Shown piece by piece: positions 22,501-34,290 of a DNA stretch of 64,000 nucleotides. The DNA is from Otis tarda (taxonomy: Eukaryota > Chordata > Aves > Otidiformes > Otididae). A model generated the notes under the pieces. The model ran no database searches and was not told the DNA's origin. It worked only from the letters and a program-made list of their open reading frames with translations. Where the stretch lies: assembly GCA_026413225.1 (NCBI GenBank), contig CM048557.1, positions 70,050,987 to 70,114,986 on the forward strand, written 5' to 3'. The first letter of the stretch is position 1, and each line of letters opens with the position of its first letter. A program made the translations under genes and the position numbers.

Positions 22501-23100
22501 CCGGCGCAGGCAGCAGCCAGCACAAAGGCAGCGATGCTACAGCAGGCAGCGCGTACGCGGCTCTGCATCCCGAAGGAAGACAGGGAACGACGGCGTCCCC
22601 GCAGACAAGCAGCGTGCCGTGCCGTCCAGGAGCGCGGAGGCAGCCGCCAAGACCGTGAAGCAGGGGTTTGAAGCTGGCAGTTTGCTTCCTTCTGGAGAAC
22701 CTGGCATTGACGTTACAGCGGGATACACGGTTTGCGAGAGCAGGGTGTTCAGCGCACTGGGTCTGTGCCAGGTTTGTTTCCTCAGCGCCACGCTGGCTTT
22801 CCCTCCTCCTCACAAGGGCAGGTAGGAGACCTCAGCCTCGCTCGATAACCATGCAGCTTGCCAGCTGGCTTGGAAGGAACTCCTAGGATCCCGCACAGGG
22901 AAATGGGTCTGTCCGAGAGATCGGGGCACTCCGACGGAGGATGCCAACACGGCAGTGAGGGTCCTGAGAAATGAGGTCCAGCTACAGCGGGGTTAACCGA
23001 GAGCACCCCCCACACCGGCACGCTAACGGGGAGGACGGCAGCTGGATGCTCCGAGGTGAAGCCGAAGACGCTCGGTTTGGGAATCGTTACGCACCCCCCT
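16583..23100. other. Unassigned intergenic sequence
   Basis: Mixed composition with CpG-rich patches near 17,210-17,320, 21,280-21,620 and 22,320-22,640. An A-rich run lies at 20,670-20,699. I see no exon, RNA gene or repeat I can name in these 6.5 kb. Confidence 0.35.
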
Positions 23101-23117
23101 CACACACACACACACAC
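23101..23117. repeat. (CA)n microsatellite
   Basis: About eight and a half CA dinucleotides directly after a C-rich run. Short, possibly length-variable. Confidence 0.9.
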
Positions 23118-23349
23118 TTCTGCGCTGCCTGTGCCGCGGTCACCCCAGCTCCAGGGTAAATACACTCCCTCAGCCGCTGGGCGAGTTCCTCTCGCCTAAA
23201 TTTTGCCGTTTGTGCTTCCAGAACCACCGGTGGCAAGAATCCGGCGTCTCCCATAGGGCTGGTCCCACCTGGCTCCTCTGCGCCGGCCGGCGAGGAAGCG
23301 ACGCAGCCCGCGCCCGGGGAGGCGCAGCCCGGCCGTCGCACAATCTCTG

Positions 23350-23560
23350 CTCTCGTAAGCAGGGGCTTTTCAAAAATCAATTGAGATATAAATTTCATTC
23401 CAATTCTGATAGTCTTGATTGCTGCTTGCAGGAAAACATACGTAATTAATTGCATGAGAGAATTGTCACTCAGCCCCAATTTCGCTTCACCTCAAATAAA
23501 AAATGACCATTTTAAAGGCAAAAAATTGGCAGGCACTTAATCTTTATTCTGCGCTGCTGT
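23350..23560. promoter_or_regulatory. AT-rich island, candidate conserved element
   Basis: An AT-rich block follows directly on CpG-rich sequence. It contains ATCAATTGAGATATAAATTT, CGTAATTAATTGCATGAG and a TTAAAGGCAAAAAATTGG stretch. The mix of homeodomain and POU-like cores looks like a vertebrate non-coding element, but conservation is untested. Confidence 0.2.
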
Positions 23561-26500
23561 CTTTTCCTCCGCTTTAAAAAACCCTGCTTCTCCTCGGAAC
23601 CAAGTAATCACACTTGAAGAGTACCAGCCATCCTAACGCGGGGTGATTTATCACTGGTGATGGGATGTTATCCCAGTTTGACCTGTAAGAGGAGGAGGAT
23701 GCTGCTGAGTCTCTTGTGAAATTAACAGCAACGTCAGATCCTAGAGGGCCTGCAGGACTTTGCCCGCTTCCAGAACAACTTCCAGACCATTGTTAAAGGG
23801 CACATCAAAAGCGAGGTTTTTTTTTTTTTTCTCTTGCAGCTAAAGCATCAAGACGTGGAGGGGACCCGGGAGGTTTGTTTAAGCAAGATCTCCCGATCTC
23901 CCGGTTCTTCAGGAACGAGCGCAGAGCAGCACTGCGATCAAGCAGAGCTTTCCCAGCCCTGCTCAGCAGAAAAGGTCAGCTCAGTAACTGCTCAGCAAAG
24001 AAAAGCTCTCCTGCAGCCTGTGAGCGTGCAAACGCTCGTGCAACAGCACGTGGGCGTTAACAGTTGCGCCAGAGCACCTCGTTGGGATGGCACTGCTCCT
24101 TATCGCTTGTGCACCCTGACACAGCAGCAATAAATCCATCTGCAGGCTTCTAAAAATCCCGCAGTGCGCAATTCTCCATGAAGGCTGATGGAAAATGAAA
24201 GGAATGACAGTGCAGTGATATCGCTAGTTCCTGCGTTTTCCTGCTGCGTGCTCCGTTTCCTGAAGCAGAGGCTGGGGAACAATCAAGAAGAAATGTTTCC
24301 AGGACCTGAGAGTTAACCTGAAGCTCCGTATTTGCCATGTCTTCCTTGAGGCCAGACACACAAAGAGCCACGCTTCACTTTGTTGTGACTCTCTTGTGGA
24401 GGAAGACACCGATGTGGTTTCCTACCCAAGCCAAAATAATGGAAAATTGAGTTTTCCACACGGAATTTGCAGATTCAAATCTCAAAGCACACCCGCTTTG
24501 AAGGTCAGACACGTGCGAGCCGTCACCCCCTCTCAGCTGAGAGCGCCCAGCGCCAAGCGAGCGGCAGGTCTCAACGCTCCAAACCAAGCGGTCAAATAAA
24601 AATAAAGCCGCTGTTGCGTTTTCTTTTGGGGTGGAGGGAGAGCCGGCAAACTTAAAAGGCAAGAGAACGGTTCTGAGTAACAAGGCTGCGGCAAGAGACG
24701 CAGAAGCGCTGATGACTTGCCGCCAACTGTAAGCACGGGGGGGCTCGCGCAACAGCCAGGAGCTCATCTACTCCCATCACCGCTCCGTAGTGTCCCGGGG
24801 GAATTATTACTGAGCAATCAGAACTAAAACAAGGATTAAACTGCAGAAAAAGGTTTATTACCCTCACAGCTGGACAGCCAACGCACTTCAGAGAGGCACT
24901 TTTAACTCCAGACAGTTTCAAACTAGCGTCTTTATTCATCTGCCCATTTTGCAAACACCTTCACTCCGTGGAAAAACCGCTCGACTCAGGACAGCGCGAA
25001 AAACGAGCCATGAGCTCTGCCACCCTGTGCTGCACGCAGCCGTCGGAAAGCCTGGCTGAGAGCAGCCCGTGGTCTCCTCCCCTACCTGCAGTGAGCAGAT
25101 AGATTGATCCACATTGAAATTAATCTCCTTTTTGTGAAGTGAGGCTGTTTTGAGGATACCATCTACAGATACTGGTTCCTGCAGGATACTGTGTTCATTC
25201 AGACATGAACTTGAGATGACAAGTTAAAGAATAATTAATATATTGTCTGGAAGAAAGTGAAATGACGTGTCCATCAAGGGAACAAACCACATGCCTTAAA
25301 ACAGCGTCCTCCTGGGGTGAGACTGAGCCGTAAGGCATCTCTCAAACAGAGAGGAACACAAAAGCCGAGACAGAGACTCCCTCCTTGGCCTCCAGCCCTC
25401 CTTTGTGTGTGGAAAGGAATTTAAGGACAAGCTGCTCAAAAGGATCGCTATTTTCTTGCATAAGAAGATGCAAAGTAGTGCACCTACTGGAATAATCCTG
25501 TCTTTTCTCCCTGTGCTGGCTGAGCTGGGAACGAGGATCCCAAAACAAGACCATCCCAATAAGCAAGAGACAGAGTCCCTCAAAAACCAATCCTGATGGC
25601 TCTCCCAGTGACGGCACCACCTGTGAGCTGAGGAGGGGAGGATGCTGCAAAGTAATTACACACAAAGTTCTTCCTTCTTCCCCCAGCTCCTTGACCACTG
25701 CAAATACAAGCAATTCACCTTTCAAGGGCGCTAAGGCCACCGCGTGGGCAGAAGCACCGGACCGTCAAGAGGTACCGACGCTCAGCAGCGACCAGGGCTG
25801 CAGGTTGCTCCTCCTTCCCTCGCGCCTGCAGCCTCCGCTCCCACGGAGCACAGGGCGCTGCCGCACGCCACGGCGGGTTTGTACAGCAGAGAAAGGCGTT
25901 ACCCTGCCCCCCGTTTGCGGGGTGGTCACCCAGGCTGGGCTGTCCTCCAGATGCAAACTGAAGAGTCGTCCAAAGCAACTTCCCGAAGTGCGGCCCGCTG
26001 CCGAGTGACCTCGGGATCTCCAGAGCCGTAAGAGATGAGCTACTGCCTGGTGCTGCAAGAAATCACCGCTTCCTAGACGAGACCAGTAACCGTGGAACTG
26101 GAGACACTCAGTAACACGCACAGGACAGTCAGGCCCGTACGGGCTGGGGCGGCCTAACAACTGCTTCTGGCAGAAACCAGCAGTTCTCAGCATCTGTTTT
26201 CCCTGTCCTTGGTCTCCCTCTCTCTTCCATCTCTGCGCACCTTCTGAAGAGCTACCATCCACCTCTAGGTTCAGTGAGGAAGAAGTCCACAGCGCGCTAA
26301 AAAATCAAGATTCAGCGTGAAGAGCAAAGAAAATAACTCATCTTCCACTGGCAACGAAGCCAAGTGACCCGGAGGACTGATTTTTACCGAGTTGTTAAAT
26401 CTGAGACGCATGGTACTCGATACCTCCGTTGCCTTCTATGTCTGGTTCTGAACGACCGAGTGGCAGAAGGGGAAAGGAAAACGGCAGAAAAGCAAAGCTC

Positions 26501-27248
26501 TTCCGAGGGTGTAACAGCCCATTAAGCAAAATTTTAAACCAGCTTGTCTTGGGCTCTCTACTGCTCAGACGCAATTCTGCTCCTTCCCTTCGGGTGGTTA
26601 TTAACACTTCTGAAATGAGTAACTAAAATAAAACTCAAGTGAATAAATACGCTGAAGGCATTCCGCTGTTTCTGCAATTAGAGACAAACTGCCACAGTCA
26701 AGCTAAAAGCACTTGGGGAACGATATTCGAGGAAACACTTCCCGTAACTACAGCAATCCTGGGGCTGCCCTCAGCGACCGCGGCGAGGGCTGTGAAAAGC
26801 CGGGGCTCCGTCATCGGCCGCTGACAAGGGACAATCCGGCGCCTGCTGTGGCAGCGCGTGGCGAGGCCGAATTAAACGGCGGAGACGATCCAAGTGCTGC
26901 AAAACCTTGCACTGGCAGCAGCATTCATTTATAAAGTTTAAAACCAAACCAAACCCAACGCAAACCTATTTATTCCTCAGAGACAAGCGTTTGCCGAGGT
27001 GGGAAGCGGTCCTGACAGGGGAGAGCCCCGCCGTGAGGCCGCCTGCACTGCCCAGATGAAACCCCATCACATAAAACATATCCCTGAATAAACCCCCACC
27101 TGGCAGGCGTCCGTCTCCCAGTTCGCACCAGTCTACTCGCTGCAAACACAGCTCAGCCAGCCGGACGCCAGCCTGAGCACAAGCAGGGGCTTCTCGCTCC
27201 GACATCAGAAACAGGAGCAGAAAGAGGAACTGCGCTGAACGCAGCTGA
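23561..27248. other. Unassigned intergenic sequence
   Basis: A T run lies near 23817-23830. No coding, RNA or repeat signature recognised. Confidence 0.35.
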
Positions 27249-27288
27249 CGCCTTCCAACCCAAACTGCTCTGTGATTTCACGATTCTA
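27249..27288 (+). mobile_element. Minimal CR1 3' tail remnant
   Basis: Only the last about 40 bp of a CR1 3' end remain (CCTTCCAACCCAAACTGCTC, then TGTGATTTCACGATTCT). It is either an extremely truncated insertion or an old, eroded one. Confidence 0.6.
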
Positions 27289-28271
27289 CAGCACGGCCAC
27301 GGTCAGGAATCAAAGTTTCGGGGGCCGCAAAAAGCCAATTAGATAAATCCACAGAAGAGAAATCCGGGAAGAGCCCTTAAGCGCAAGGATACCACGGCTG
27401 ATTCAGAAGGTCCCTAAGCCACAGCCTGCCGAAGGCTGAGGGAACACTCTGCAAAATTATCCTCACGGAGCTCCCTGCTATACTCCCCGCCAGGCACCCC
27501 CGACCCTCATCCGCTGCCGGAGGCGAGGCGCCGGGCGGCACGGACCTTCGGCTCGGCGCAGGGCGGCCGCTCCTGAGCTCCTTGGAGGGAAACGCAAGCA
27601 GAGCGCTGCGAGGGCGGCCGGGCGTGCCGGCGGCACGGACCCGGGGAACGGAAACGCCACGCTGCCTCTCCCGCGTGTCTCCAGCCAGGCTACAAAGACA
27701 GGGCGGTGACTGGTGCGCATCGCTGGAAGGCGAATAACCGCTCGGAACATCTAACGACACTGCATTTCATGCCACGGTCTGACGGACATCGCCTGCCCAC
27801 GCTCCACACACAGGCTGATTTGTAAACCAGTTAACAGGCATCAAAAGCACCATGGACAATAAATGCACTATTTTTTACTATTAATGTATTGCAGCATTTT
27901 AATCCAAAATAATTTGGGTTTTTTCACTTAAAGTTAAATCCTTATTTCTCCTCGCAGTGGTAAAACACCGTTTTAGTACGATAGCTGTGACATGCTCTCA
28001 GCATTTTTCTACTTGCAGTGTTTCTGTTGCCAGATAGATTACCTACAACACGGCTCCTTCAGATGTTACTGAAAGACATGCAGGAAACATCTGGATTCGT
28101 ATTCAATCACTCAAAATATCAATTCCATATAAAGTAAGGCCAGTTTCACCTTAGGCTTCAAACCTGCGTAGGTGTTATCAGACCATTTCCACAAATCGGA
28201 CTTGCTCAGCCTGTAGATAACGGGCACAGGTAATGGCTTCAAGCTGGCAGAGGGCAGTTTGACTGCTTGAC
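27289..28271. other. Unassigned intergenic sequence
   Basis: A CpG-rich patch at 27,470-27,680 is followed by an AT-rich block at 27,840-28,140. No gene recognised. Confidence 0.4.
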
Positions 28272-28501
28272 TTAAGGAAGAAATTGTTCACTGTGAGGGT
28301 GGTGGAACGCTGGCCCAGGTTGCCCAGAGAGGTGGTGGATGCCCCATCCCTGGAAACATTCCAGGCCAGGTTGGCCGGGGCTGTGAGCAACCTGATCCGG
28401 TTGGAGATGTCCCTGCCCAGGGCAGGGGGGATGGAACTGGATGATCTTTAAGGCCCCTTCCAACCCAAACCATCCTGTGACGCTACGATTCCACAATTCT
28501 A
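28272..28501 (+). mobile_element. CR1 LINE 3' end, plus orientation
   Basis: It begins in the ORF2 C-terminus (TTCACTGTGAGGGTGGTGGA), passes [13 protein letters not shown]-equivalent codons and AACCTGATCCGGTTGGAG, and ends with a mutated tail, CGCTACGATTCCACAATTCTA. The decayed tail suggests more age than the copies at 15.7 and 61.3 kb. Confidence 0.9.
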
Positions 28502-29824
28502 GGAATGCCAGCAGCTCACACAAATTTCTTGAACACTGAACTTTTCCTCTTTTCCAGCCGCAGCTCTGGAAATGACACCACGGCCTGTCACCTCCGGGTC
28601 TGAACTGGCAATAGGCCGAGGCACAAACTGATGCAAACAGGTCTGAAAGCACCACACAAGACTATCAAGAAAAGACACAAGGAGAAGAACTGGGTCTCTT
28701 CTTCCCATTCTGGAGCATTCAGCGGCCTCCAGAAGGAACCAGAGCGACTCGCCCACCTCTGGCAGCCCTCGGCCGGGTTAAAGGAGGTGTCACTGGATTT
28801 AACGATTCCTTTGGAACACGAGGGGAGCTTATCGTGTCACTGCCCTTCACCACAGCGAAGTTTGCTTTGTTGCCCATTTCAGAGCGACTTCCCTGAGCAG
28901 TCACACACGATGCGTGACAAAGGACTCCCGCCCAGCAATTCCAGTGCTGCTCCAGCGGCTGTAAGGCGCTGGGGGGAGCGGTCCTGCGGGGACATCGCAT
29001 GCACAGTCCGGAGCAGAAGGCAAGGTCTGCGTGTCCTGGCCTGGGACGAGCCGTGCCAGGCTGCGTCTCCAGGGGACCACAGCTGCTCGGCAGCTGCCAG
29101 CTTGCACGGGCGCCCGCAGAAGGCGTCCCCGGCTGCCGCAGAGACGCTGTCACGGCCTTACGCGATGTGACATATTAGCTGACATGTTTTATTGGGTATG
29201 TCATACCCTCTGTCGCAGAGGCTAACAAATGAAATCACAGCTGTCAACCACCCAAATTAAAAATAAATCACTCCGCTGACCCTCGAACCCAAGCCATTCC
29301 CTGACCCAATGGAGTTGCATTCGCTCTCGGTTTCCCGTCCTCTGCTACAATCTCTGCCTTCTTTTCACTCCGGCCCGGCAAAGCCAGCTCTGCCCACCAT
29401 TACCCACCTGCTGCAGCCTTCATTTCTTGTGAGGGTGGTGGTGCTCGTGAGCGCGGCGACCTGAGGCCACGCTGGTGGGCTCGGGGAGACGGGACGGATG
29501 GGACGTGCTGGGATCAGGCCGGATCCTTCCAGGCCAGAACCTTCAAGCCTGGCCTGGAGCTGCTGGGTTTGGACACGGCTCCTGCTTGCTGTGGAGGATG
29601 AAGAAGGGGGCTCATCAGAGCCAGCTGAGCCCCGGTCTAGCACCCGTGTACCCAGCGGATCACGTCCTACCTGTGCGCGCTGGGGAGCAGCTGGGGCTGG
29701 AGAACAGCCTACAGCCAGGCCCTGGCGCTCAGCGGTGACCTTAAACATCCCAGTATCTGCCAGATGGGTGCTACAGCTGGGCGCAAGCAATCCAGGCGAT
29801 TTCTAGAGTGCGTTACAGATAATT
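28502..29824. other. Unassigned intergenic sequence
   Basis: GC-rich at 28,950-29,150 and 29,440-29,780. No exon or repeat recognised. Confidence 0.4.
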
Positions 29825-30275
29825 TCTAGATGCAGGTGCTTGATGGAATGACCAGGGTTGATGGTCTGTTGGACCTGCTACTCAAACAAGGAAGAGAACT
29901 GTTGGATGACGGAGCCTTTAACACAGTGACCATGTGGAGAGAGAAGGCGGAGTCCATGATCCTGAGAGGAAAGAACGAGATAAAGAGTGGAAATACAACT
30001 GTGGGCTTCAGAACAAAATCATTTTAGCCTCTTCATGGACCTACTTGGCAGGAGCTGATGAGAACATGCCCTGGGGGTGGACAAAGAGCTGGCTAATCAT
30101 CCAGGACAGCCTCCTCAGCACGAGAAAGGTTCATTCCAAGGAACAAGAAGTCAAGCAAGCATGGCAAAAGGCCAGCATGGATAAATGTGAAGCTCCTGAC
30201 TGAGATAAAACACAACAAAGAAGTACTCAGAAGGTGGAAGCAGGGACAGGCTGCTTGGAAGGGAAAGCACAGACA
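29825..30275 (+). mobile_element. CR1 LINE internal fragment (ORF2, endonuclease to RT linker)
   Basis: The + strand resembles the CR1 ORF2 region between the endonuclease and reverse transcriptase. It contains TTCATGGACCTACTTGGCAG, TGGCTAATCATCCAGGACAG, an AGTCAAGCAAGCATGGCAAA block and AAGGTGGAAGCAGGGACAGG. Translated pieces such as SWLIIQDSLLSTRKVHSKEQ and KEVLRRWKQGQAAWKG fit that linker. Several frameshifts and stops are present. Internal fragments without a 3' end are unusual for CR1 and imply later deletion or rearrangement. Confidence 0.75.
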
Positions 30276-32305
30276 CTGCCAGGAAAGCCAGCGCTCACCG
30301 CGGGTTGCAGCTTGCGGGGCCGGAGCCCGGCAGCAAGACGGGCTTCTGGAACAGGTTCTGTTTCTCTGGGCTCAGTCAGATCTCTCCATAAATGAAGGCA
30401 ACTGAGAAGAACCAATTATTTTAATGAAACTACTTCAGACTGTGTCCACAGAAGATGGCACCATGGCTACAGATGAAAACCCTGAACTGTGTTGTCCATT
30501 TCAGATGCACGTTCTGAGTAAGAAAAGAAACTCCGGTGTATTTTAACAGTGAAACTCGTCAAGAACTCCTGTTCCCAAGCAAACTGCTGCTAGGATGTTT
30601 GGCAGCATCAAAAAGACCTTCAAACAGGCTATTTAGCAAATAGCCTTGCCTATGAGAGCTGAAAGATCTGGCAACGCTCAGTAATTTATGTCCTGCCTTT
30701 TGCAGGGGTAGGTAATAAATCAAAGAAGGTATTTTACCCGAAGATAGGGAGAGAGAAGGTGCTGTCTGCTCTGCACCTTCATTATTTGTCTCTAGCTTCA
30801 AAGCGCACCGCCGGCTGAAAGCTCCGAAAGGGACACGTAATGATGCCCCGTAATCAGCGCGGTAATCAGGAGATGGCTGTGTTCCGTTACTCTCTCCGGA
30901 ATATTAATGGAGTGAGGACACCGCAGACTGATGTGCAACAAGGGTTGAAAACCCTTCCAAACGGTTTCCTAGTCCATTATTTCTTACGCCGTGCCGCTCT
31001 GTATCCGGGCGGAGAACGGCGGGAGGGGGGCCGCCGCACACCCGCGGCCGGCTGAGAAGCAGCGCCGTCTGCGCCTCCTCTCCGCTGCACCTCCCTGCGT
31101 CAGAGCCACACACGCAGAACTAAAATACTCTGTGCTGACACAGGGCTTCGACCTCCAGACCCAGCCCTGGACTCACGGAGGCTTCAGGCCGCCCCGAGAG
31201 GTGCCGAGGAGCCGGAGACGTGAACTCTGGCCGCGCGGAGTCATGACGCGCGCCCTCTCGCGCGCCCCGCTGCCCTCCAGCGCGCGGTCAGCCCTCGCAC
31301 AAAGCGTCCGTGCCTCCTTCGGAGCAGCCCCCGCTTGTGCCTCCGCCGCCCACCCTGCACGAACAACGGACTGGGACCGTCCTCGGGCCCCAGCACGTCC
31401 CTCCCGAAACCCGTGGTGCCCCGGGCCGCGTTCCAGCACGGATGATGAACAGGGCTGGATTTGCAGACTGGCTCCGACCACCCGTCCAGGGCTCGGGGCT
31501 GCGGGGTACCGTCAGGGTGCACTAACAATATGGGGGTGATGCTGCGGACAAATTTCAGGTCTCTGCCTTCAGTCAGGAAGCACAAAAAGTCTCCTAGAAG
31601 ACATCTGATGCGCAGATACTCACAAACTTCTGCTGAGAGCGGGGGATCCGTTCCCAGCACCGGGCTGGACTGGCCAGGGACAGGGGAAGGTGACGCGAGA
31701 GCTGGGAAAGACAGCCGCTCCTCGGCAAAGTGTCTTCGCAGGCCCAGACCCAGCTGCGGGCTGTACGTGTATTGCCCAGTTGTGCAGCTGGAAACACAAA
31801 CTAAAAACCGCTCACGCTGCTTCTGTCTCTGTGTCAGGAGGAACACGGCACGCTAGCACCGAGCGCATCAGCTGGGTTATCTGCGTGGAAAGCCTAACTT
31901 CACTACAGAAAATCCTAATTTCGGTAACTTCAGAGGGATAACAGCTCTTGTTTAACAACAGCACACAGAAATCCACGCCAGCTCACGCGGAGCAGCAGCT
32001 GCGGCGCGGGGCAGCGCAGGAAGAGCCGGAGAGGCGCCTGCTGCCGCGCCGTGCAGCGAGCAGGGGAGCCAAGAGCAGGGCCAATCTCTGCCCTGACCGC
32101 TGGTGTTCAATGAAAGACTGTTTTCAAACGCACCGTGCAGAAAAATGATTGTTTTAGACAGAAAGCGCTTCTTCAAAAGCCACGGCCACCCAGACACGCG
32201 CTGCTGCCGCCCCAGCCATGCACAATCCCAGCACCGCACGCTGTAACGCCTCACGTGGGAAGGGATGCCCTGCAACCCTAACGAGAGGGATGCACAAGGC
32301 ATCCC
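30276..32305. other. Unassigned intergenic sequence
   Basis: CpG-rich between about 31,000 and 31,420. No coding exon or repeat recognised. Confidence 0.4.
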
Positions 32306-32403
32306 AGGAGAGGAATCCAACCCAAACCCCGCTCGCAGGAGAGGAATCCAACCCAAACCCCGCTCGCAGGAGAGGAATCCAACCCAAACCCCGCTCGCAG
32401 GAG
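32306..32403. repeat. 31-bp minisatellite, 3.2 copies
   Basis: Three identical copies of a 31-bp unit (begins AGGAGAGGAATCC, ends CCCCGCTCGC) lie at 32306-32336, 32337-32367 and 32368-32398. A 5-bp start of a fourth follows. The exact identity suggests recent expansion by slippage or unequal exchange. The unit is not a multiple of three, which argues against a coding role. Confidence 0.95.
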
Positions 32404-34214
32404 TCGGCACGGCACAACGCCCTGCCAGCGTTTCCAGCCTGAGCCAAGCGTTGCCATCTTTCAGGTTTTGCTGGGAAGTCCAGGTCAGCCCCGGACATGT
32501 ATTGCAATAAATGCTTTCAATTGCCCCTCCTGGAATAATCAGAGAAAAATTAATTTTTAGAAAGTTATTTCTGTAATTTAACTCGAGTTAATTTGTCAGG
32601 GAAGAGAAGTTCGTTGCTTCGCTGTGCTCTGGCAGTTTAATTCAGCGCCATTCTCCAGCTACGCCACGCTCCAGCTCCAGCTCTCGCCAACTTATTTCCT
32701 CCCTCAAGTCCAAACGGGGCGGGTGAGCAGGGCAACGCAGACTCGCAGGACGCTCCGACTCTTTATCTGCGCTCCAGCGAAATCTCTGACCTGATCTCAT
32801 TTATTCTCCGCAGAGGAATTAAAAAAAAATACGAAAAGGATCAAGTCAAAGTGCTGGAGAGGAGTCACCTGCTCTTGATGCGGAGGTGGGCATGAGCTCT
32901 CACCAGCTGAGCGCTCACCTCCCCGGGAGCCCTCCAGGTACACCCCGGGAATTTCAAACCCCACCATAGACCCCGAGGTGAAACCAGTGGGGCAGAGAAC
33001 CCACCGCACGGCGCTCAGGTCGCGGAGCTCAGGGAAACGCGCACTGCTTGTGTGGATTTTAAAGCCTAGTCCTTCACGGGAGTAACACTGTAATGTGTTC
33101 TTCCCAGGTGGAAAACACGGGGAGGTGCCCTTCTGCGGGACAATTCCACGGCACGCCCTGCCCGGAGGAAGCGCTTCCGTCAGGATCCACGCGAGGAGCC
33201 GACACATCTTGTCCCGCCTGCCCGGCGATGCTCACGCAAGGGGAAGAGCGAGCTCTTTTCCGTCAGGCCGCCCTAGCACTGCTCTCAGCATCGTTCCGCC
33301 AGCTGGTGCTCGCACCGAGGAGATGAAATACAGGCTGTTCTCGCCACCTCGTGCTGCTGGTGGCAATTACAGGAGAGCAGTTACGGGATGCCCTACCCTC
33401 ACGCCTCACCTGCCTCCTCAGGGAAGCCGCGCGTGGGACCGGACTATTGTAACTGCCATGGGCAGAGCGAGAGGGAGAAGAGGGGCTTGGAGCCACAGAG
33501 GAACAACCCCGGTAACTGCACGGTATCAGCGCGGGATTTTGGGAGGGCAGAAAACAGCTGGTGGTTCTTCCACCTGCAGCAGCATCGCAAAGCAGAGAGC
33601 CTGGGATGTGCGGCTCCATGCAGACGTGTTCCTCAGGCTGGGTGTCCAATTCGTTTTCCAGGGCAAATCTGCCCGTGCGATGGGAGCTGTGCGTCCACAG
33701 GAACGGACCGTCTTCTAGATTCAGACACGCCGAACACCTTCTGCTGCCCCAGCGTGCTTCGGCTGGCGCTGTGTGTGTGAACGCGCCCACCGCGCGCTAC
33801 CTCACCCAGCTTCTCAAGAAGCAGTGACTCCAAGTTCCTTGCAGTCAGCAGAACACCTCCCACCAACACGAACTGTCCCCACATCCAGGCTCCGGCACTT
33901 TGGTTCCGAATCGCCCTGGGACCACAGGCCAGAGCACCCCGCAGCGCTGGGGAACGATCCCAGGGCTGCCAGCACACGCAGCTCAGAGCGCTCGCCACAG
34001 GCCTGCGAGGTGCCAATGCTGCCGACAAGCTTCGGGGCGGCCCCGCGTCTCCCCGCTCGCTTCCCCACCGGGCACTCCGCAGCCGAAGCGTTCAGCAGCA
34101 GGCAGGCCGGCCAAAAACCAGCGCAGGAGCAGATCTGAGAGCGGACTTTGCTATTAACGCTGCTGCGTTTGACGGAAAAGAAAGCAGCAGACAACCAGGA
34201 GGGCAAAACCAGCA
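32404..34214. other. Unassigned intergenic sequence
   Basis: AT-rich at 32,530-32,640 (ATTAATTTTTAGAAAG, ACTCGAGTTAATTTG); otherwise GC-rich. No gene recognised. Confidence 0.4.
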
Positions 34215-34239
34215 TCTGGGGGAATTAAATTTGAAATTA

Positions 34240-34258
34240 ATTACATAAATTATGTAAT
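34240..34258. promoter_or_regulatory. Palindromic bZIP-like site in an AT-rich patch
   Basis: ATTACATAAATTATGTAAT has perfect 8-bp arms around AAT. Each arm resembles a PAR-bZIP/NFIL3-type half (TTACATAA and TTATGTAA). It sits in an AT-rich patch of about 75 bp inside GC-rich sequence. Function is inferred from motif shape only. Confidence 0.25.
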
Positions 34259-34290
34259 GAGGAAAGACTAGCTAAATTAGTGTTTTTGTG

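Noticed and set aside
32306-32403. Possible CRISPR-like array
   Set aside because: The repeats are directly tandem with no spacers, and the window is a vertebrate genome.
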